A stretch of 64,000 bases of DNA from Roseibacillus sp. (GTDB lineage Bacteria; Verrucomicrobiota; Verrucomicrobiia; Verrucomicrobiales; Akkermansiaceae). The notes beneath the pieces were generated by a model, which was not told the origin of the DNA, made no database searches, and saw only the letters and a program-made list of their open reading frames with translations. The translations under genes and the position numbers were made by a program. Shown piece by piece: positions 1 to 8,038 of the stretch. Location of the stretch: assembly GCA_002686085.1 (NCBI GenBank), contig NZAC01000022.1:58861-122860 (forward strand), written 5' to 3'. How positions within the stretch are numbered: the first letter of the stretch is position 1; the number at the start of each line of letters is the position of its first letter.

Positions 1-252
1 AACCGGTTTGTTCGCCAGCAAGCTACTCATTTTGCTCAACGGGTCATCGCCGCGGCCAAGGCGCGACCCACGGACTCCAAACCAGAGGAATGGCGGGCTA
101 TCGTGGAAGAGGCTTACTGGTTGGCTTTCTCGCGGCAGGCGACAGACACTGAGATCAAGCTGGGCACTGAGTTAATGGCAAAGGAGCAACAGACCGTTGA
201 GAACTTCTGTCATATTCTTCTCACCCTGAACGAATTCGCCTATGTCGATTAA
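1..252 (+). CDS. C-terminal end of a DUF1553/PSD1-type protein (partial)
   Basis: The frame is open from the first base and ends in TAA with the residues LTLNEFAYVD. That ending is typical of the large PSD1/DUF1549-DUF1553 secreted proteins of Planctomycetota and Verrucomicrobiota, where 'L N x N E F' close to the C-terminus is usual. Only about 83 residues are visible, so the domain call rests on this ending and on context: a DUF1501 gene follows directly and its ATG overlaps this stop by 11 bases. PSD1-DUF1501 pairs are a common two-gene unit in these phyla. The proteins are exported and presumed to act in carbohydrate breakdown, but the reaction is not established. Confidence 0.7.
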   Translation, partial: NRFVRQQATHFAQRVIAAAKARPTDSKPEEWRAIVEEAYWLAFSRQATDTEIKLGTELMAKEQQTVENFCHILLTLNEFAYVD

Positions 253-1684
253 TCTGGCTAACGCCTCTCTGGCGATGACACGTCGGGACCTCCTCTCCAA
301 CGCAGGATGCGGGTTTGGCTCCCTCGCCCTTGCGGGTCTGATGGCAGATCAGCAGCTTCTGGCAAACACGGTTAGCGAATCGGACTCACCGCTATCCCCA
401 AGGCAGCCTCACTTCAGCGCTCGTGCGAAGCGGGTAATTTTTCTTTTCATGTATGGAGGCCCAAGTCATGTGGACCTTTTTGATTACAAGCCCGCCCTCA
501 AAAAATATGAGGGGAAAAACGTGAGCGAGGTCGTTGACAAAAAGGGTGCGCGAAGCGTCGGCGGCCTTTTCCCCTCTCCCTATAAATTTGCCCGCCATGG
601 GCAAAGTGGGCACTGGGTCTCCGACCGCTACCCACACCTTTCAGGAATGATCGACCGGACCGCTATGCTCCGGGGCGTCTATGGCCATTCCATCAGCCAT
701 GCCCCGGCGCTTTTCGAACTCAATACCGGCATGATCCGGACCGGGTTTCCAAGCGTAGGGTCGTGGGTCACCTACGGTCTAGGCTCTGACAATCGGGACC
801 TCCCGGGATTTGTCGTTCTCTACGACTATCGCGGAGGGCCTATCGGAGGGGCCCCTAACTGGGGATCCGGCTTTCTTCCTGGAGCCTTTCAGGGAACGCC
901 AGTCCGCTCAAAAGGCATCCCGATTCTGAATTTGAAGAGGCCCGATAGCTTAGCCCACTCCCAACAAAGAGAATTGCTTGATTATGCGAGTAAACTCAAT
1001 CGTCACCATATGACTGGCTATCCTTCCGATAATGCTCTGGAGGCGCGCATTCAGTCATTTGAGCTTGCCTATCGAATGCAGTCAGCCGCGCCCGAGGCGT
1101 TGGATATTTCTCAAGAGAAGGAATCGACCCGAAGTCTCTATGGCATTGAAAGCGGCAACCCTGGGGAGTATTTCGGTAGCCAATGCCTCATGGCAAGGCG
1201 TCTCGTTGAGCGCGGGGTGCGCTTTGTACAACTTTACTCTGGTGGAGGGCACGGAGATAATAACTGGGATGCTCACGGCAGCATTGTGGGCAATCACGAT
1301 AAGCACTGTGCCGCCACGGACCAGCCCATCGCGGGCCTGCTGCAGGACCTCGAACAGCGAGGTCTTCTCGATGAAACTCTGGTAGTATGGGGAGGAGAAT
1401 TCGGGCGTACCCCACAGAAACAGGGCGGCAATGGACGCGATCACCACCCTTTTGGGTTTACCATGTGGATGGCTGGAGGCGGCATCAAGGGAGGCACCAG
1501 CTATGGTGAAACAGACGAAATAGGATACCACGCCACCGTAGACCGCACCTCTGTTCACGATATCCATGCCACGATCCTCCACCTCATGGGAATTAATCAT
1601 AAGGAGCTTACCTATCACTTTAGCGGACGGGATTTCCGATTGACGGATGTCGCCGGCAAAGTGATCGACAAAGTAATTGCCTGA
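242..1684 (+). CDS. DUF1501 domain protein, Tat-exported
   Basis: 480 residues. The N-terminus carries a twin-arginine-like signal (TRRDLL near residue 13, then a hydrophobic stretch to about 35). The family hallmark FMYGGPSHVDLFDYKP lies at about 69-84 and GGEFGRTP near 385. The fold is related to alkaline phosphatase/sulfatase enzymes; the substrate is unknown. The start overlaps the upstream PSD1-type gene by 11 bases, so the two are probably translated together. The antisense ORF 1082-1708 is a shadow. An RR signal implies folded export, perhaps with bound metal. Confidence 0.85.
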   Translation: MSINLANASLAMTRRDLLSNAGCGFGSLALAGLMADQQLLANTVSESDSPLSPRQPHFSARAKRVIFLFMYGGPSHVDLFDYKPALKKYEGKNVSEVVDKKGARSVGGLFPSPYKFARHGQSGHWVSDRYPHLSGMIDRTAMLRGVYGHSISHAPALFELNTGMIRTGFPSVGSWVTYGLGSDNRDLPGFVVLYDYRGGPIGGAPNWGSGFLPGAFQGTPVRSKGIPILNLKRPDSLAHSQQRELLDYASKLNRHHMTGYPSDNALEARIQSFELAYRMQSAAPEALDISQEKESTRSLYGIESGNPGEYFGSQCLMARRLVERGVRFVQLYSGGGHGDNNWDAHGSIVGNHDKHCAATDQPIAGLLQDLEQRGLLDETLVVWGGEFGRTPQKQGGNGRDHHPFGFTMWMAGGGIKGGTSYGETDEIGYHATVDRTSVHDIHATILHLMGINHKELTYHFSGRDFRLTDVAGKVIDKVIA

Positions 1685-1738
1685 GCCTGCCCCGCCCTTG
1701 GCGCTCATCCTGCACCGGAACCACCGCCAAGTAACCTC

Positions 1739-2938
1739 CTAGCTGATAACGCCCATCTCCCGACCCGTTCGGGCAAATGCATCCACGGCTCGATCAAGCT
1801 GCGCCCTGGTATGAGCTGCGGAAATCTGAGTGCGAATTCGAGCGGTTTCATGTGGCACAACCGGATAAAAGAACCCGATGGCGTAGACCTCGTATTCCAG
1901 AAGCTTCTGCGCGAACTGCTGCGAAAGCGCGGCATCCCCAAGCATGATCGGAGTAATAGGGTGGTCGGCGCCAGCTATGGAAAACCCAGTCTCCGCCATG
2001 GACTCCCGGAAATAGATTGTATTGCGTTTTACGCGATCCGCTAACTCGTTGGAGGTCTCAAGCATTTCAAACACCTTCAGAGCGGCTGCGACAATTACCG
2101 GGGCAAGGCTGTTGGAGAACAAGTAGGGCCGCGAGCGTTGCCGAAGCAACTCAATGATTTCCCTGCGCCCTGAGGTATACCCTCCTGAAGCGCCTCCGAG
2201 TGCTTTCCCGAGGGTCGAGGTAGTCAGGTCGATCTTCCCGAAGAGTCCACAGTGTTCGTGAGTTCCACGCCCCCGAGGACCCAGAAACCCTGTAGCATGG
2301 CAATCGTCAAAATGCACCAGGGCTCCATATTTGTCAGCCAACTCATGAATCCCGTCCAGTTGAGCGATAACCCCATCCATGGAAAAAACCCCATCAGTGG
2401 TAATTAATTTCCTTCGGGCTCCGGAGGCCTCTGCCTCCTGCAATTTTGTCTCCAGATCAGAGAGATCATTGTTGTAGTAGCGATATCTCCGCGCCTTGCA
2501 GAGACGGACTCCATCAATAATTGAAGCATGGTTCAGGCTATCGGATATCACAGCGTCATCCGCCGTAAGAAGAGTTTCATAAAGACCTCCATTTGCATCA
2601 AAGCAGGACGGGTAGAGGATGGTGTCTTCTGTTCCAAGAAAAGCGGTGATCCGCTCTTCAAGCTCACGGTGAAGCGATTGGGTGCCACAGATGAAACGCA
2701 CAGAAGCTGTACCAAACCCCCACCGCTCGAGAGACTCACGAGCGGCTTCCACAACAGCCGGATGACTCGCAAGCCCCAGATAGTTGTTCGCGCACATGTT
2801 GAGGACCTCCCGACCATCATCCAGCTTGATCATCACGTCCTGAGAGGAACTGATCAATTTCTCACTCTTATACAGACCCCTTTCCTTGATTTCCTCTATG
2901 AGGCGCTGGAGGCTCGATCGAAATTCGTTAGAAAACAC
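1739..2938 (-). CDS. kbl: Glycine C-acetyltransferase (2-amino-3-ketobutyrate CoA ligase)
   Basis: 399 residues, the usual length for this alpha-oxoamine synthase. It would join glycine and acetyl-CoA to 2-amino-3-oxobutyrate, or run the reverse step of threonine breakdown. PLP sites are clear: the Schiff-base lysine in STLGKALGG (about K245), DDCHATG at 211-217 and the family start [13 protein letters not shown]. No threonine dehydrogenase (tdh) gene is adjacent, though the threonine/aspartate-family genes lysC and hom lie nearby. The start is GTG, and a TATACT box ends 7 bases upstream, so the transcript is predicted to be leaderless. Other members of the family (KAS III-like AONS, SPT) are less likely given the overall sequence pattern. 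Confidence 0.92.
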   Translation of the reverse strand: MFSNEFRSSLQRLIEEIKERGLYKSEKLISSSQDVMIKLDDGREVLNMCANNYLGLASHPAVVEAARESLERWGFGTASVRFICGTQSLHRELEERITAFLGTEDTILYPSCFDANGGLYETLLTADDAVISDSLNHASIIDGVRLCKARRYRYYNNDLSDLETKLQEAEASGARRKLITTDGVFSMDGVIAQLDGIHELADKYGALVHFDDCHATGFLGPRGRGTHEHCGLFGKIDLTTSTLGKALGGASGGYTSGRREIIELLRQRSRPYLFSNSLAPVIVAAALKVFEMLETSNELADRVKRNTIYFRESMAETGFSIAGADHPITPIMLGDAALSQQFAQKLLEYEVYAIGFFYPVVPHETARIRTQISAAHTRAQLDRAVDAFARTGREMGVIS

Positions 2939-2951
2939 GACCGACAGTATA
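2939..2951 (-). promoter_or_regulatory. -10 box directly ahead of kbl (leaderless type)
   Basis: Minus strand TATACT (2951-2946) followed by 7 bases and then the GTG of kbl at 2938. No good -35 hexamer is seen at 16-18 bases. With transcription starting 6-7 bases after the -10 box, the mRNA would begin at the start codon. Confidence 0.45.
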
Positions 2952-3033
2952 CTCAGATTGACCCTTGAGGGAGACCTAAATTACCTGCTGCTCGTTACGG
3001 CGCTACGCCTTGAGCCCGACGCTGACACACTTT

Positions 3034-4257
3034 CTAGCTGGGCGCACTATCCAGCCCGAAAACTTGGTGAACGACACGGGCTGCATCCTCTATACACGTC
3101 TCGGCAACCGTAATGGAAATCTTGATCTCGGAGGTGCTGATCATTCCGATATTAATTCCAGACTCCCCAAGGGCCTTGAACATCTGGGCCGCAACGCCCG
3201 AGTGAGAACGCATCCCAATTCCCACGACTGACAGCTTCGCAATACCTGCCTCGGTTTCGAGATCCGCTTCCCCTCCGAGCTCCGATAGCACGGGCTTCAG
3301 GGAAGCCTGAGCCCGACCCAGATCGTGAGTGTGCATCGTGAAGGAGTGCCGTGCATAGCCATCATGGGCTATGTTGGAAACGATCATATCAATATTGATC
3401 TCGTCATCCCCCAGCACTCCAAGGATACGGCCAGACATTCCAGGTTCATCGGGAATTCCCGTGATGGTAACGCGGGCCTGGGAGCGCTCGATGGAGACTC
3501 CACGAATGACCACAGCTTCCATTGCTTCATGTTCTTCAGTCACAATTGTTCCGGGGTTATTATTGAGAGAGGAACGAACTTCAAACTTTACGCCATATTT
3601 CTTTGCGAATTCGACTGATCGGGACTGCATGACCTTGGTTCCCACCGAGGCGAGTTCCAGAAGCTCATCGTAGGATATCTCAGGCAACTTTCTCGCATCG
3701 GAGACCACCCGGGGATCTGCAGTATAGACTCCATCGACATCAGTAAGGATCTGGCAGAGGTCAGCATCAACTGAAGAAGCAAACGCTATCGCCGAGAGAT
3801 CCGACCCACCTCGCCCGAGAGTCTGGATGAGCCCCTGCTCATTAACACCCTGAAAACCTGCCACAATGACAACCTTTCCTTCCTCCAGATAGCTCCGGCT
3901 CAGGGTCGCATCTATGGTATCAATACGCGCCCGTGTGTGTGACCCGGAGGTTTTTACTCCGGCCTGACGCCCAGTGATGGAAACCGCTTCTACGCCAATT
4001 TGCTTAAGGGCCATGGTCACCAGTGCGATGGACTGTTGCTCCCCAGTGGAAAGTAGGACGTCCATTTCGCGGGCGGGTGGCTCATCACAGAGTTCCTCCG
4101 CCATTCCGATCAGCTTGTCAGTGACTCCCCCCATGGCAGAGACGACCACTGCGATTTGGTGTCCTTCACTCAGGAGGGACTTGATCCGCAGTGCTACACT
4201 GCGAATGCGATCGAAGGATCCAACGGACGTTCCGCCATATTTCTGGACGATAAGCAT
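3034..4257 (-). CDS. lysC: Aspartate kinase
   Basis: 407 residues, the usual size of monofunctional aspartokinase. It phosphorylates aspartate, the first step to lysine, threonine, methionine and diaminopimelate. The N-terminal kinase signature KYGGTS is at residues 6-11. The middle holds the substrate-site stretch FQGVNEQGLIQTLGRGGSDLSA. The C-terminal third carries two ACT domains (GVSIERSQARVTITGIPDEPG and AKLSVVGIGMRSHSGVA), so feedback inhibition by lysine and/or threonine is expected. It follows the ThuA gene on the same strand after 187 bases that hold a possible structured leader. hom, the next shared enzyme of the pathway, lies 2.2 kb away on the same strand. Confidence 0.95.
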   Translation of the reverse strand: MLIVQKYGGTSVGSFDRIRSVALRIKSLLSEGHQIAVVVSAMGGVTDKLIGMAEELCDEPPAREMDVLLSTGEQQSIALVTMALKQIGVEAVSITGRQAGVKTSGSHTRARIDTIDATLSRSYLEEGKVVIVAGFQGVNEQGLIQTLGRGGSDLSAIAFASSVDADLCQILTDVDGVYTADPRVVSDARKLPEISYDELLELASVGTKVMQSRSVEFAKKYGVKFEVRSSLNNNPGTIVTEEHEAMEAVVIRGVSIERSQARVTITGIPDEPGMSGRILGVLGDDEINIDMIVSNIAHDGYARHSFTMHTHDLGRAQASLKPVLSELGGEADLETEAGIAKLSVVGIGMRSHSGVAAQMFKALGESGINIGMISTSEIKISITVAETCIEDAARVVHQVFGLDSAPS

Positions 4258-4335
4258 GGAGATTCGAAGTGGGCGCGTTCCGCACGAAACCTAAGCTCGC
4301 ACCAAACACAAGACCCCGCCGGGTTAGCGCCCACG

Positions 4336-4390
4336 GTGAGAGAGCGCAAGCTTCTGTTCTCGAATTCGTTGCAACTCCACCCGCTCTCAC
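4336..4390 (-). other. Inverted repeat in the lysC leader region
   Basis: GTGAGAGAGCG (4336-4346) can pair with CGCTCTCAC (4382-4390) with a two-base bulge, enclosing a GAATTC-centred loop. It lies about 80-130 bases before lysC on the minus strand. It does not match the lysine, SAM-I, glycine or cobalamin riboswitch signatures I know. It could be an attenuator or chance. Confidence 0.25.
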
Positions 4391-4444
4391 GGATAGAGTG
4401 CGTCAGCTGATCATCTTAGCCGAAGCCGCTGCGGAAATAATCAA

Positions 4445-5461
4445 CTACTTCGCCAATGGCACGACAGGAGTATTCCAGCCTGCCATATCTGACGGTTTAG
4501 TCCCTGGCTTGCGCCGGCCACCGCCCCTCCCCCAGGTCGGATTAAATGGGCCGACAAAGGCTATTTGGGCATCAGGCATGATCTCGTCCTCCAACCCTAC
4601 CGCCCAGAAGCAGCCATTGATCAGGAGCCTCCGATAGCCGTCGTCCAGAATATCATTGGAAGCTCCGTAAGTACTGGTGAAAACTTTCCCGGCTTTACCC
4701 GATCTTCCCTGGTAGCTTCTCGTCCACGCACCAGGCACGGGTGGCATTTTCTTGTTGGGCGGTGAATCCGCAGTCATTCCCTCTAACGGCTGAGCCATTG
4801 CCAGCACCGTGCTAGGCTCAAGAGGTGCGGCCCGGTAGCCGCCACACTGAGCCCACATTGTCTTAATCCCCCGGAGGATCGGGTGATCTTTCTCTGCCGG
4901 CACGATATCAAGACGAGTACTCTGGCGGTGATTCCCGCCATAGTGACCAGCCCACTTCTCACCAAGAACCTGTCGGCCCCATCCCCCTTGATATTCCTTG
5001 CCATTAAACCCATTGCCATACTTTGCCCATTTGCTGTCACCAGGTATCTGGAAACCATGTGTTGCCGTGCGCAGGCCGACAATCGGACCTCCTCTCTCCA
5101 GATAATCAACAAAATGCTGCATCTGTTCGTCCGGCCAGTTCTGGAAACGAGTAAAGACCACCATCAGGTCTGCCGACTTAAGAGCTTCCATGCCCGGCAC
5201 ATTAGACTGCCCGGGAGCGATCTCACCCTTGTCGTTCAACCCGAACAGAACGCTACACTTGAATCCATGGTGGCGGGCCAAAATCCTTGCGAGCGCGGGC
5301 AGGGTTTCTTCTGACTTATACTCATGATCACTGGCAATGAAGACGATATGTTTTCCTTTTCCTGCCCCATTCGCGCCTTCATAGGTCAGGGGCTTAGCGC
5401 TAACGTTGCCAAGGGAAACCCCGAGGCACACAACGACAAGGAGATAACAGCCGGGATTCAT
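4445..5461 (-). CDS. Secreted ThuA-domain protein
   Basis: 338 residues with a signal peptide (MNPGCYLLVVVCLGVSLGNVSA). The ThuA/trehalose-utilisation fold follows: HIVFIASDHEYKSEETLPAL near 39-58, then FTRFQNWPDEQMQHFVDYLERGGPIVGLRT, the glutamine-amidotransferase-like core. Catalytic function is unproven in the family. In Verrucomicrobiota and Planctomycetota ThuA proteins are commonly linked to sugar breakdown. The ATG at 5461 has a sigma70-like promoter (TTGCCC-18-TAGTCT) whose -10 box ends only 6 bases before it. Divergent from the pilin-like gene. Confidence 0.85.
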   Translation of the reverse strand: MNPGCYLLVVVCLGVSLGNVSAKPLTYEGANGAGKGKHIVFIASDHEYKSEETLPALARILARHHGFKCSVLFGLNDKGEIAPGQSNVPGMEALKSADLMVVFTRFQNWPDEQMQHFVDYLERGGPIVGLRTATHGFQIPGDSKWAKYGNGFNGKEYQGGWGRQVLGEKWAGHYGGNHRQSTRLDIVPAEKDHPILRGIKTMWAQCGGYRAAPLEPSTVLAMAQPLEGMTADSPPNKKMPPVPGAWTRSYQGRSGKAGKVFTSTYGASNDILDDGYRRLLINGCFWAVGLEDEIMPDAQIAFVGPFNPTWGRGGGRRKPGTKPSDMAGWNTPVVPLAK

Positions 5462-5467
5462 AGCGGA

Positions 5468-5497
5468 AGACTAGTGGTAATCGGAGGATCCGGGCAA
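5468..5497 (-). promoter_or_regulatory. Promoter of the ThuA gene (leaderless type)
   Basis: Minus strand TTGCCC (5497-5492), 18-base spacer, TAGTCT (5473-5468), then 6 bases to the ATG at 5461. Confidence 0.5.
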
Positions 5498-5561
5498 GCC
5501 CACATGGACCTGAAAGTGCATATTCGGCGGTCCATTATCTCCACCAGTCGAGGAAGGTGGG

Positions 5562-5589
5562 ACAATTGAGGTAGGGCAGCCTCAATTGT
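5562..5589. repeat. Perfect 10-bp inverted repeat in a divergent promoter region
   Basis: ACAATTGAGG (5562-5571), 8-base spacer, CCTCAATTGT (5580-5589). It lies between the divergent ThuA and pilin-like genes, about 65 bases beyond the ThuA -35 box. It could be an operator. As a terminator it makes little sense, because neither flanking gene ends here. Confidence 0.45.
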
Positions 5590-5665
5590 AGGCTTGCAAG
5601 TCAGTTGTCCAGCCGCTGGTCTAAGAGAGGTTTCCCATTAATCTTCTGCTTCCCCTACTCCCAGA

Positions 5666-6442
5666 ATGAACAACCACTGCAGACCGAATCCAGCTCTCCG
5701 TCCGGGCAAATCCCACATGATGCAGATCCTTGTTGGTGCAGCGGTTGTTGTCATTGCCATAGGCATCGTCGCAACCATGGCAAAATCAGGAAAGTCCAAG
5801 AATGACCGGGCCGAGGCTCTCCGCAAATTGCAAGATATTGGCGCCGCACTTACGGGATATCTCAATGACAACAATGGAGAATTTCCGCTTGAAGATGCCA
5901 CCGGTAAAGACAACTGGCTCAATGCGGCGAAACCAGAGTCGGAGACCGTCTGGTATAATGCGCTACCAAAGCAGATGGGAGCTACCCCTGTAAGTGAGCT
6001 GGGAGATAACCCGGCCCCCAGATTCTACCAGAAGAGCTATCCCCTCTTCCTTTCGGGAGCTGACTACCCACCCAACAAAAAGGAAGGCAGACCCTACTTC
6101 GCTTTCGGCTTTAACAGCAGTCTTCAAGTAAAGGGTGAGGATGGCTCGGAGCGAGCCGCCAATCTCGCAGGAATCCAATACCAGGATCGCACTGTGGCTT
6201 TTCTGGAACGAGGCGTGAAGAAAGCCGAGGAGACCACAAAGCTGCAGGGAGGATTTGATGGCGGCCCTAAAGCCAACGCCAAGAATTTTTCTCCGCGCTA
6301 CAACGGCAAGGGCCACATTCTATTCGTAGACGGCCACGTTGAGTCGTTCCGATTCGAGGATATCACCGACGCAATGGGGCAAGCGGCCAACGGCCAGAAT
6401 AACGTCTACTGGACCGGCGACCCTGACAAGCGGCCAAACTAG
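5666..6442 (+). CDS. Pilin-like protein with H-X9-DG-type C-terminal domain
   Basis: 258 residues. There is one N-terminal membrane segment (about 20-38, ILVGAAVVVIAIGIVATMA), then a helical stretch (AEALRKLQDIGAALTGYLNDNNGEFP) like the pseudopilin stem, then a C-terminal GHILFVDGHVESF motif typical of the H-X9-DG proteins of Planctomycetota and Verrucomicrobiota. Two features are odd. There is no G|FTLIE-type prepilin peptidase site before the membrane segment, and the usual His of the motif appears as Tyr in RYNGKGHILF. The start may instead be the MM at about 5717-5720. It is probably a membrane-anchored envelope protein; its function is unknown. Confidence 0.65.
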   Translation: MNNHCRPNPALRPGKSHMMQILVGAAVVVIAIGIVATMAKSGKSKNDRAEALRKLQDIGAALTGYLNDNNGEFPLEDATGKDNWLNAAKPESETVWYNALPKQMGATPVSELGDNPAPRFYQKSYPLFLSGADYPPNKKEGRPYFAFGFNSSLQVKGEDGSERAANLAGIQYQDRTVAFLERGVKKAEETTKLQGGFDGGPKANAKNFSPRYNGKGHILFVDGHVESFRFEDITDAMGQAANGQNNVYWTGDPDKRPN

Positions 6443-6475
6443 CTGCACCTCATGTAGACTCGTGATACTCTGCTC

Positions 6476-7801
6476 CTAAAGAGTTTCGATCCGAAACACC
6501 ACCGGACGCTCCGTGACACAGTCAAGATCTTCAATTGCCTTAAGTGCTGACTTCAGAGTTCCAAACGGGCATGTATGAAGAAGAAATACCATGTCCACAA
6601 AGGCGGCATCGGGCTCGTCAGGAACGATCGAGGAATGCGTTCCACTGATTCCAATTCCTGCCTTTGCGAGCAGTGAAGCGATATCAGCAACGACTCCCGG
6701 ACGATCCGTCACAGGAAATCTGACATAGTAGGCCGTCTCGGTCTCGTCGATCGGCTTAAGAGTCCCCTTCTTTCGATAGGGGAGAAAGCCTTGATTCCCT
6801 CCCTTTGGCGCCTCTCTCAAAGATCGACCTGCATCAACCAGATCGGACACCACGGAGGATGCTGTCGGATCCTGCCCAGCACCCCGACCGTAAAATAGCG
6901 CATCCCCAAATCCATCACCTCTAATAGCTACTGCGTTGAAGACATCATTTACAGAAGCGAGAATATTCGTCTTTGGGATGAAGGAGGGCTGAGTCCGGAT
7001 TTCGATCGAGCCATCCTCATGTTGCCGCACGATACAGAGGAGCTTTACTACGTAGCCAAGGTCCTTCGCGAAACAAATATCGAGGGGGCGAACATACTCA
7101 ATTCCACGAACGTAGACCTCGTCAGGATCAATAAGGAAACCATGCACGATTGCCCCAAGCAGCATTGCCTTGTGGGCTGCATCCCAGCCGTTGACATCGA
7201 GTGTCTCATCCGCTTCGGCATATCCCAGCTCTTTGGCCTCCTTGAGGGCAGTAGGATAATCGAGCCCCGCCTCGGTCATCCGCATCAGGATATAGTTGGA
7301 AGTTCCATTGATGATTCCTGATATCAAGTCGATCTGGTTGCCAATAAAAGACTCCCGGGCCGCTTTAATAATTGGAATCCCCCCTGCGACTGCCGCCTCA
7401 AAATACACCGGAGTCTGGTGGCGACGCGCCAGAGCGAATACCTCCTCACCTCGCTCTGCAAGAAGGGCCTTGTTCCCGGTCACTACCGGCTTGCCTGCTC
7501 CCAACGAGGCCGCGACCAGTTCAAACGCCTCTTCTGTGCCTCCAATCAACTCTACGACGATCTCGACGAGAGGATGTTCTACCATGGATTGCCAGTCCGT
7601 AGTAAACAGCTCAGTCGGCACCGAGGCAGCGCGGGGCTTATCTGGATCACGAACGACGATTTGATGGATCTCAAATTTCACCGCCGATCCAGCCCGCTCT
7701 GTGATGAGGCCTCCATTACGAGCCAAGGTATTCCACACCCCGGATCCCACGGTACCAAATCCGGCAAGACCTACGCCGACGGCGCCATCATTCGTGATCA
7801 C
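6476..7801 (-). CDS. hom: Homoserine dehydrogenase
   Basis: About 441 residues from the start chosen here. It reduces aspartate semialdehyde to homoserine, the branch point to threonine and methionine. The NAD(P)-binding loop GLAGFGTVGSGVW is at the N-terminus. The catalytic core includes GIINGTSNYILMRM and ELGYAEADETLDVNGWDAAHK. A C-terminal ACT domain (TDRPGVVADIASLLAKAGI) suggests threonine control. The track start (GTG 7858) adds 19 unlikely residues. GTG 7801 fits family N-termini and has a promoter (TTGCGG-16-TATCGG) with its -10 box 6 bases ahead, so I prefer it. Confidence 0.93.
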   Translation of the reverse strand: MITNDGAVGVGLAGFGTVGSGVWNTLARNGGLITERAGSAVKFEIHQIVVRDPDKPRAASVPTELFTTDWQSMVEHPLVEIVVELIGGTEEAFELVAASLGAGKPVVTGNKALLAERGEEVFALARRHQTPVYFEAAVAGGIPIIKAARESFIGNQIDLISGIINGTSNYILMRMTEAGLDYPTALKEAKELGYAEADETLDVNGWDAAHKAMLLGAIVHGFLIDPDEVYVRGIEYVRPLDICFAKDLGYVVKLLCIVRQHEDGSIEIRTQPSFIPKTNILASVNDVFNAVAIRGDGFGDALFYGRGAGQDPTASSVVSDLVDAGRSLREAPKGGNQGFLPYRKKGTLKPIDETETAYYVRFPVTDRPGVVADIASLLAKAGIGISGTHSSIVPDEPDAAFVDMVFLLHTCPFGTLKSALKAIEDLDCVTERPVVFRIETL

Positions 7802-7807
7802 TCCTGA

Positions 7808-7835
7808 CCGATAGCGGATATCGCACGTGCCGCAA
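7808..7835 (-). promoter_or_regulatory. Promoter of hom (leaderless type)
   Basis: Minus strand TTGCGG (7835-7830), 16-base spacer, TATCGG (7813-7808), 6 bases, GTG at 7801. It also helps decide the hom start. Confidence 0.4.
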
Positions 7836-7999
7836 AGGCTCAAAGGGCGCCTTGTCACTCTGAAAGAGTGCCCCGAAGTTGAAGCTCGGCATTGTTTTGC
7901 TCAATCCGGGACCCCGGGTCGCTACCCTGCGAGAATAAATTTTCGCAGAAGAAAACGGGATTTTAGTGATTTCCATGCAGATAATCGCTTTTCTCTGAA

Positions 8000-8027
8000 T
8001 TGAGGCTGCCATTGGCAGCGTTATACT
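8000..8027 (+). promoter_or_regulatory. Promoter of the OmpA-like gene
   Basis: TTGAGG (8000-8005), 16-base spacer, TATACT (8022-8027), then 11 bases to the ATG at 8039. The predicted 5' leader is about 5 bases, with no room for a Shine-Dalgarno site. Confidence 0.5.
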
Positions 8028-8038
8028 AACGTGATCAG

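Noticed and set aside
1082-1708. 208-residue ORF on the minus strand inside the DUF1501 gene
   Set aside because: Antisense to a clear conserved gene; no homology features or start signals of its own.
1690-1735. Terminator between DUF1501 and kbl (CTTGGCG...CGCCAAG)
   Set aside because: 7-bp stem with a 20+ base loop and no T run; too weak.
4258-4444. Lysine or SAM riboswitch upstream of lysC
   Set aside because: No core motif of either riboswitch is present; only an inverted repeat is seen.
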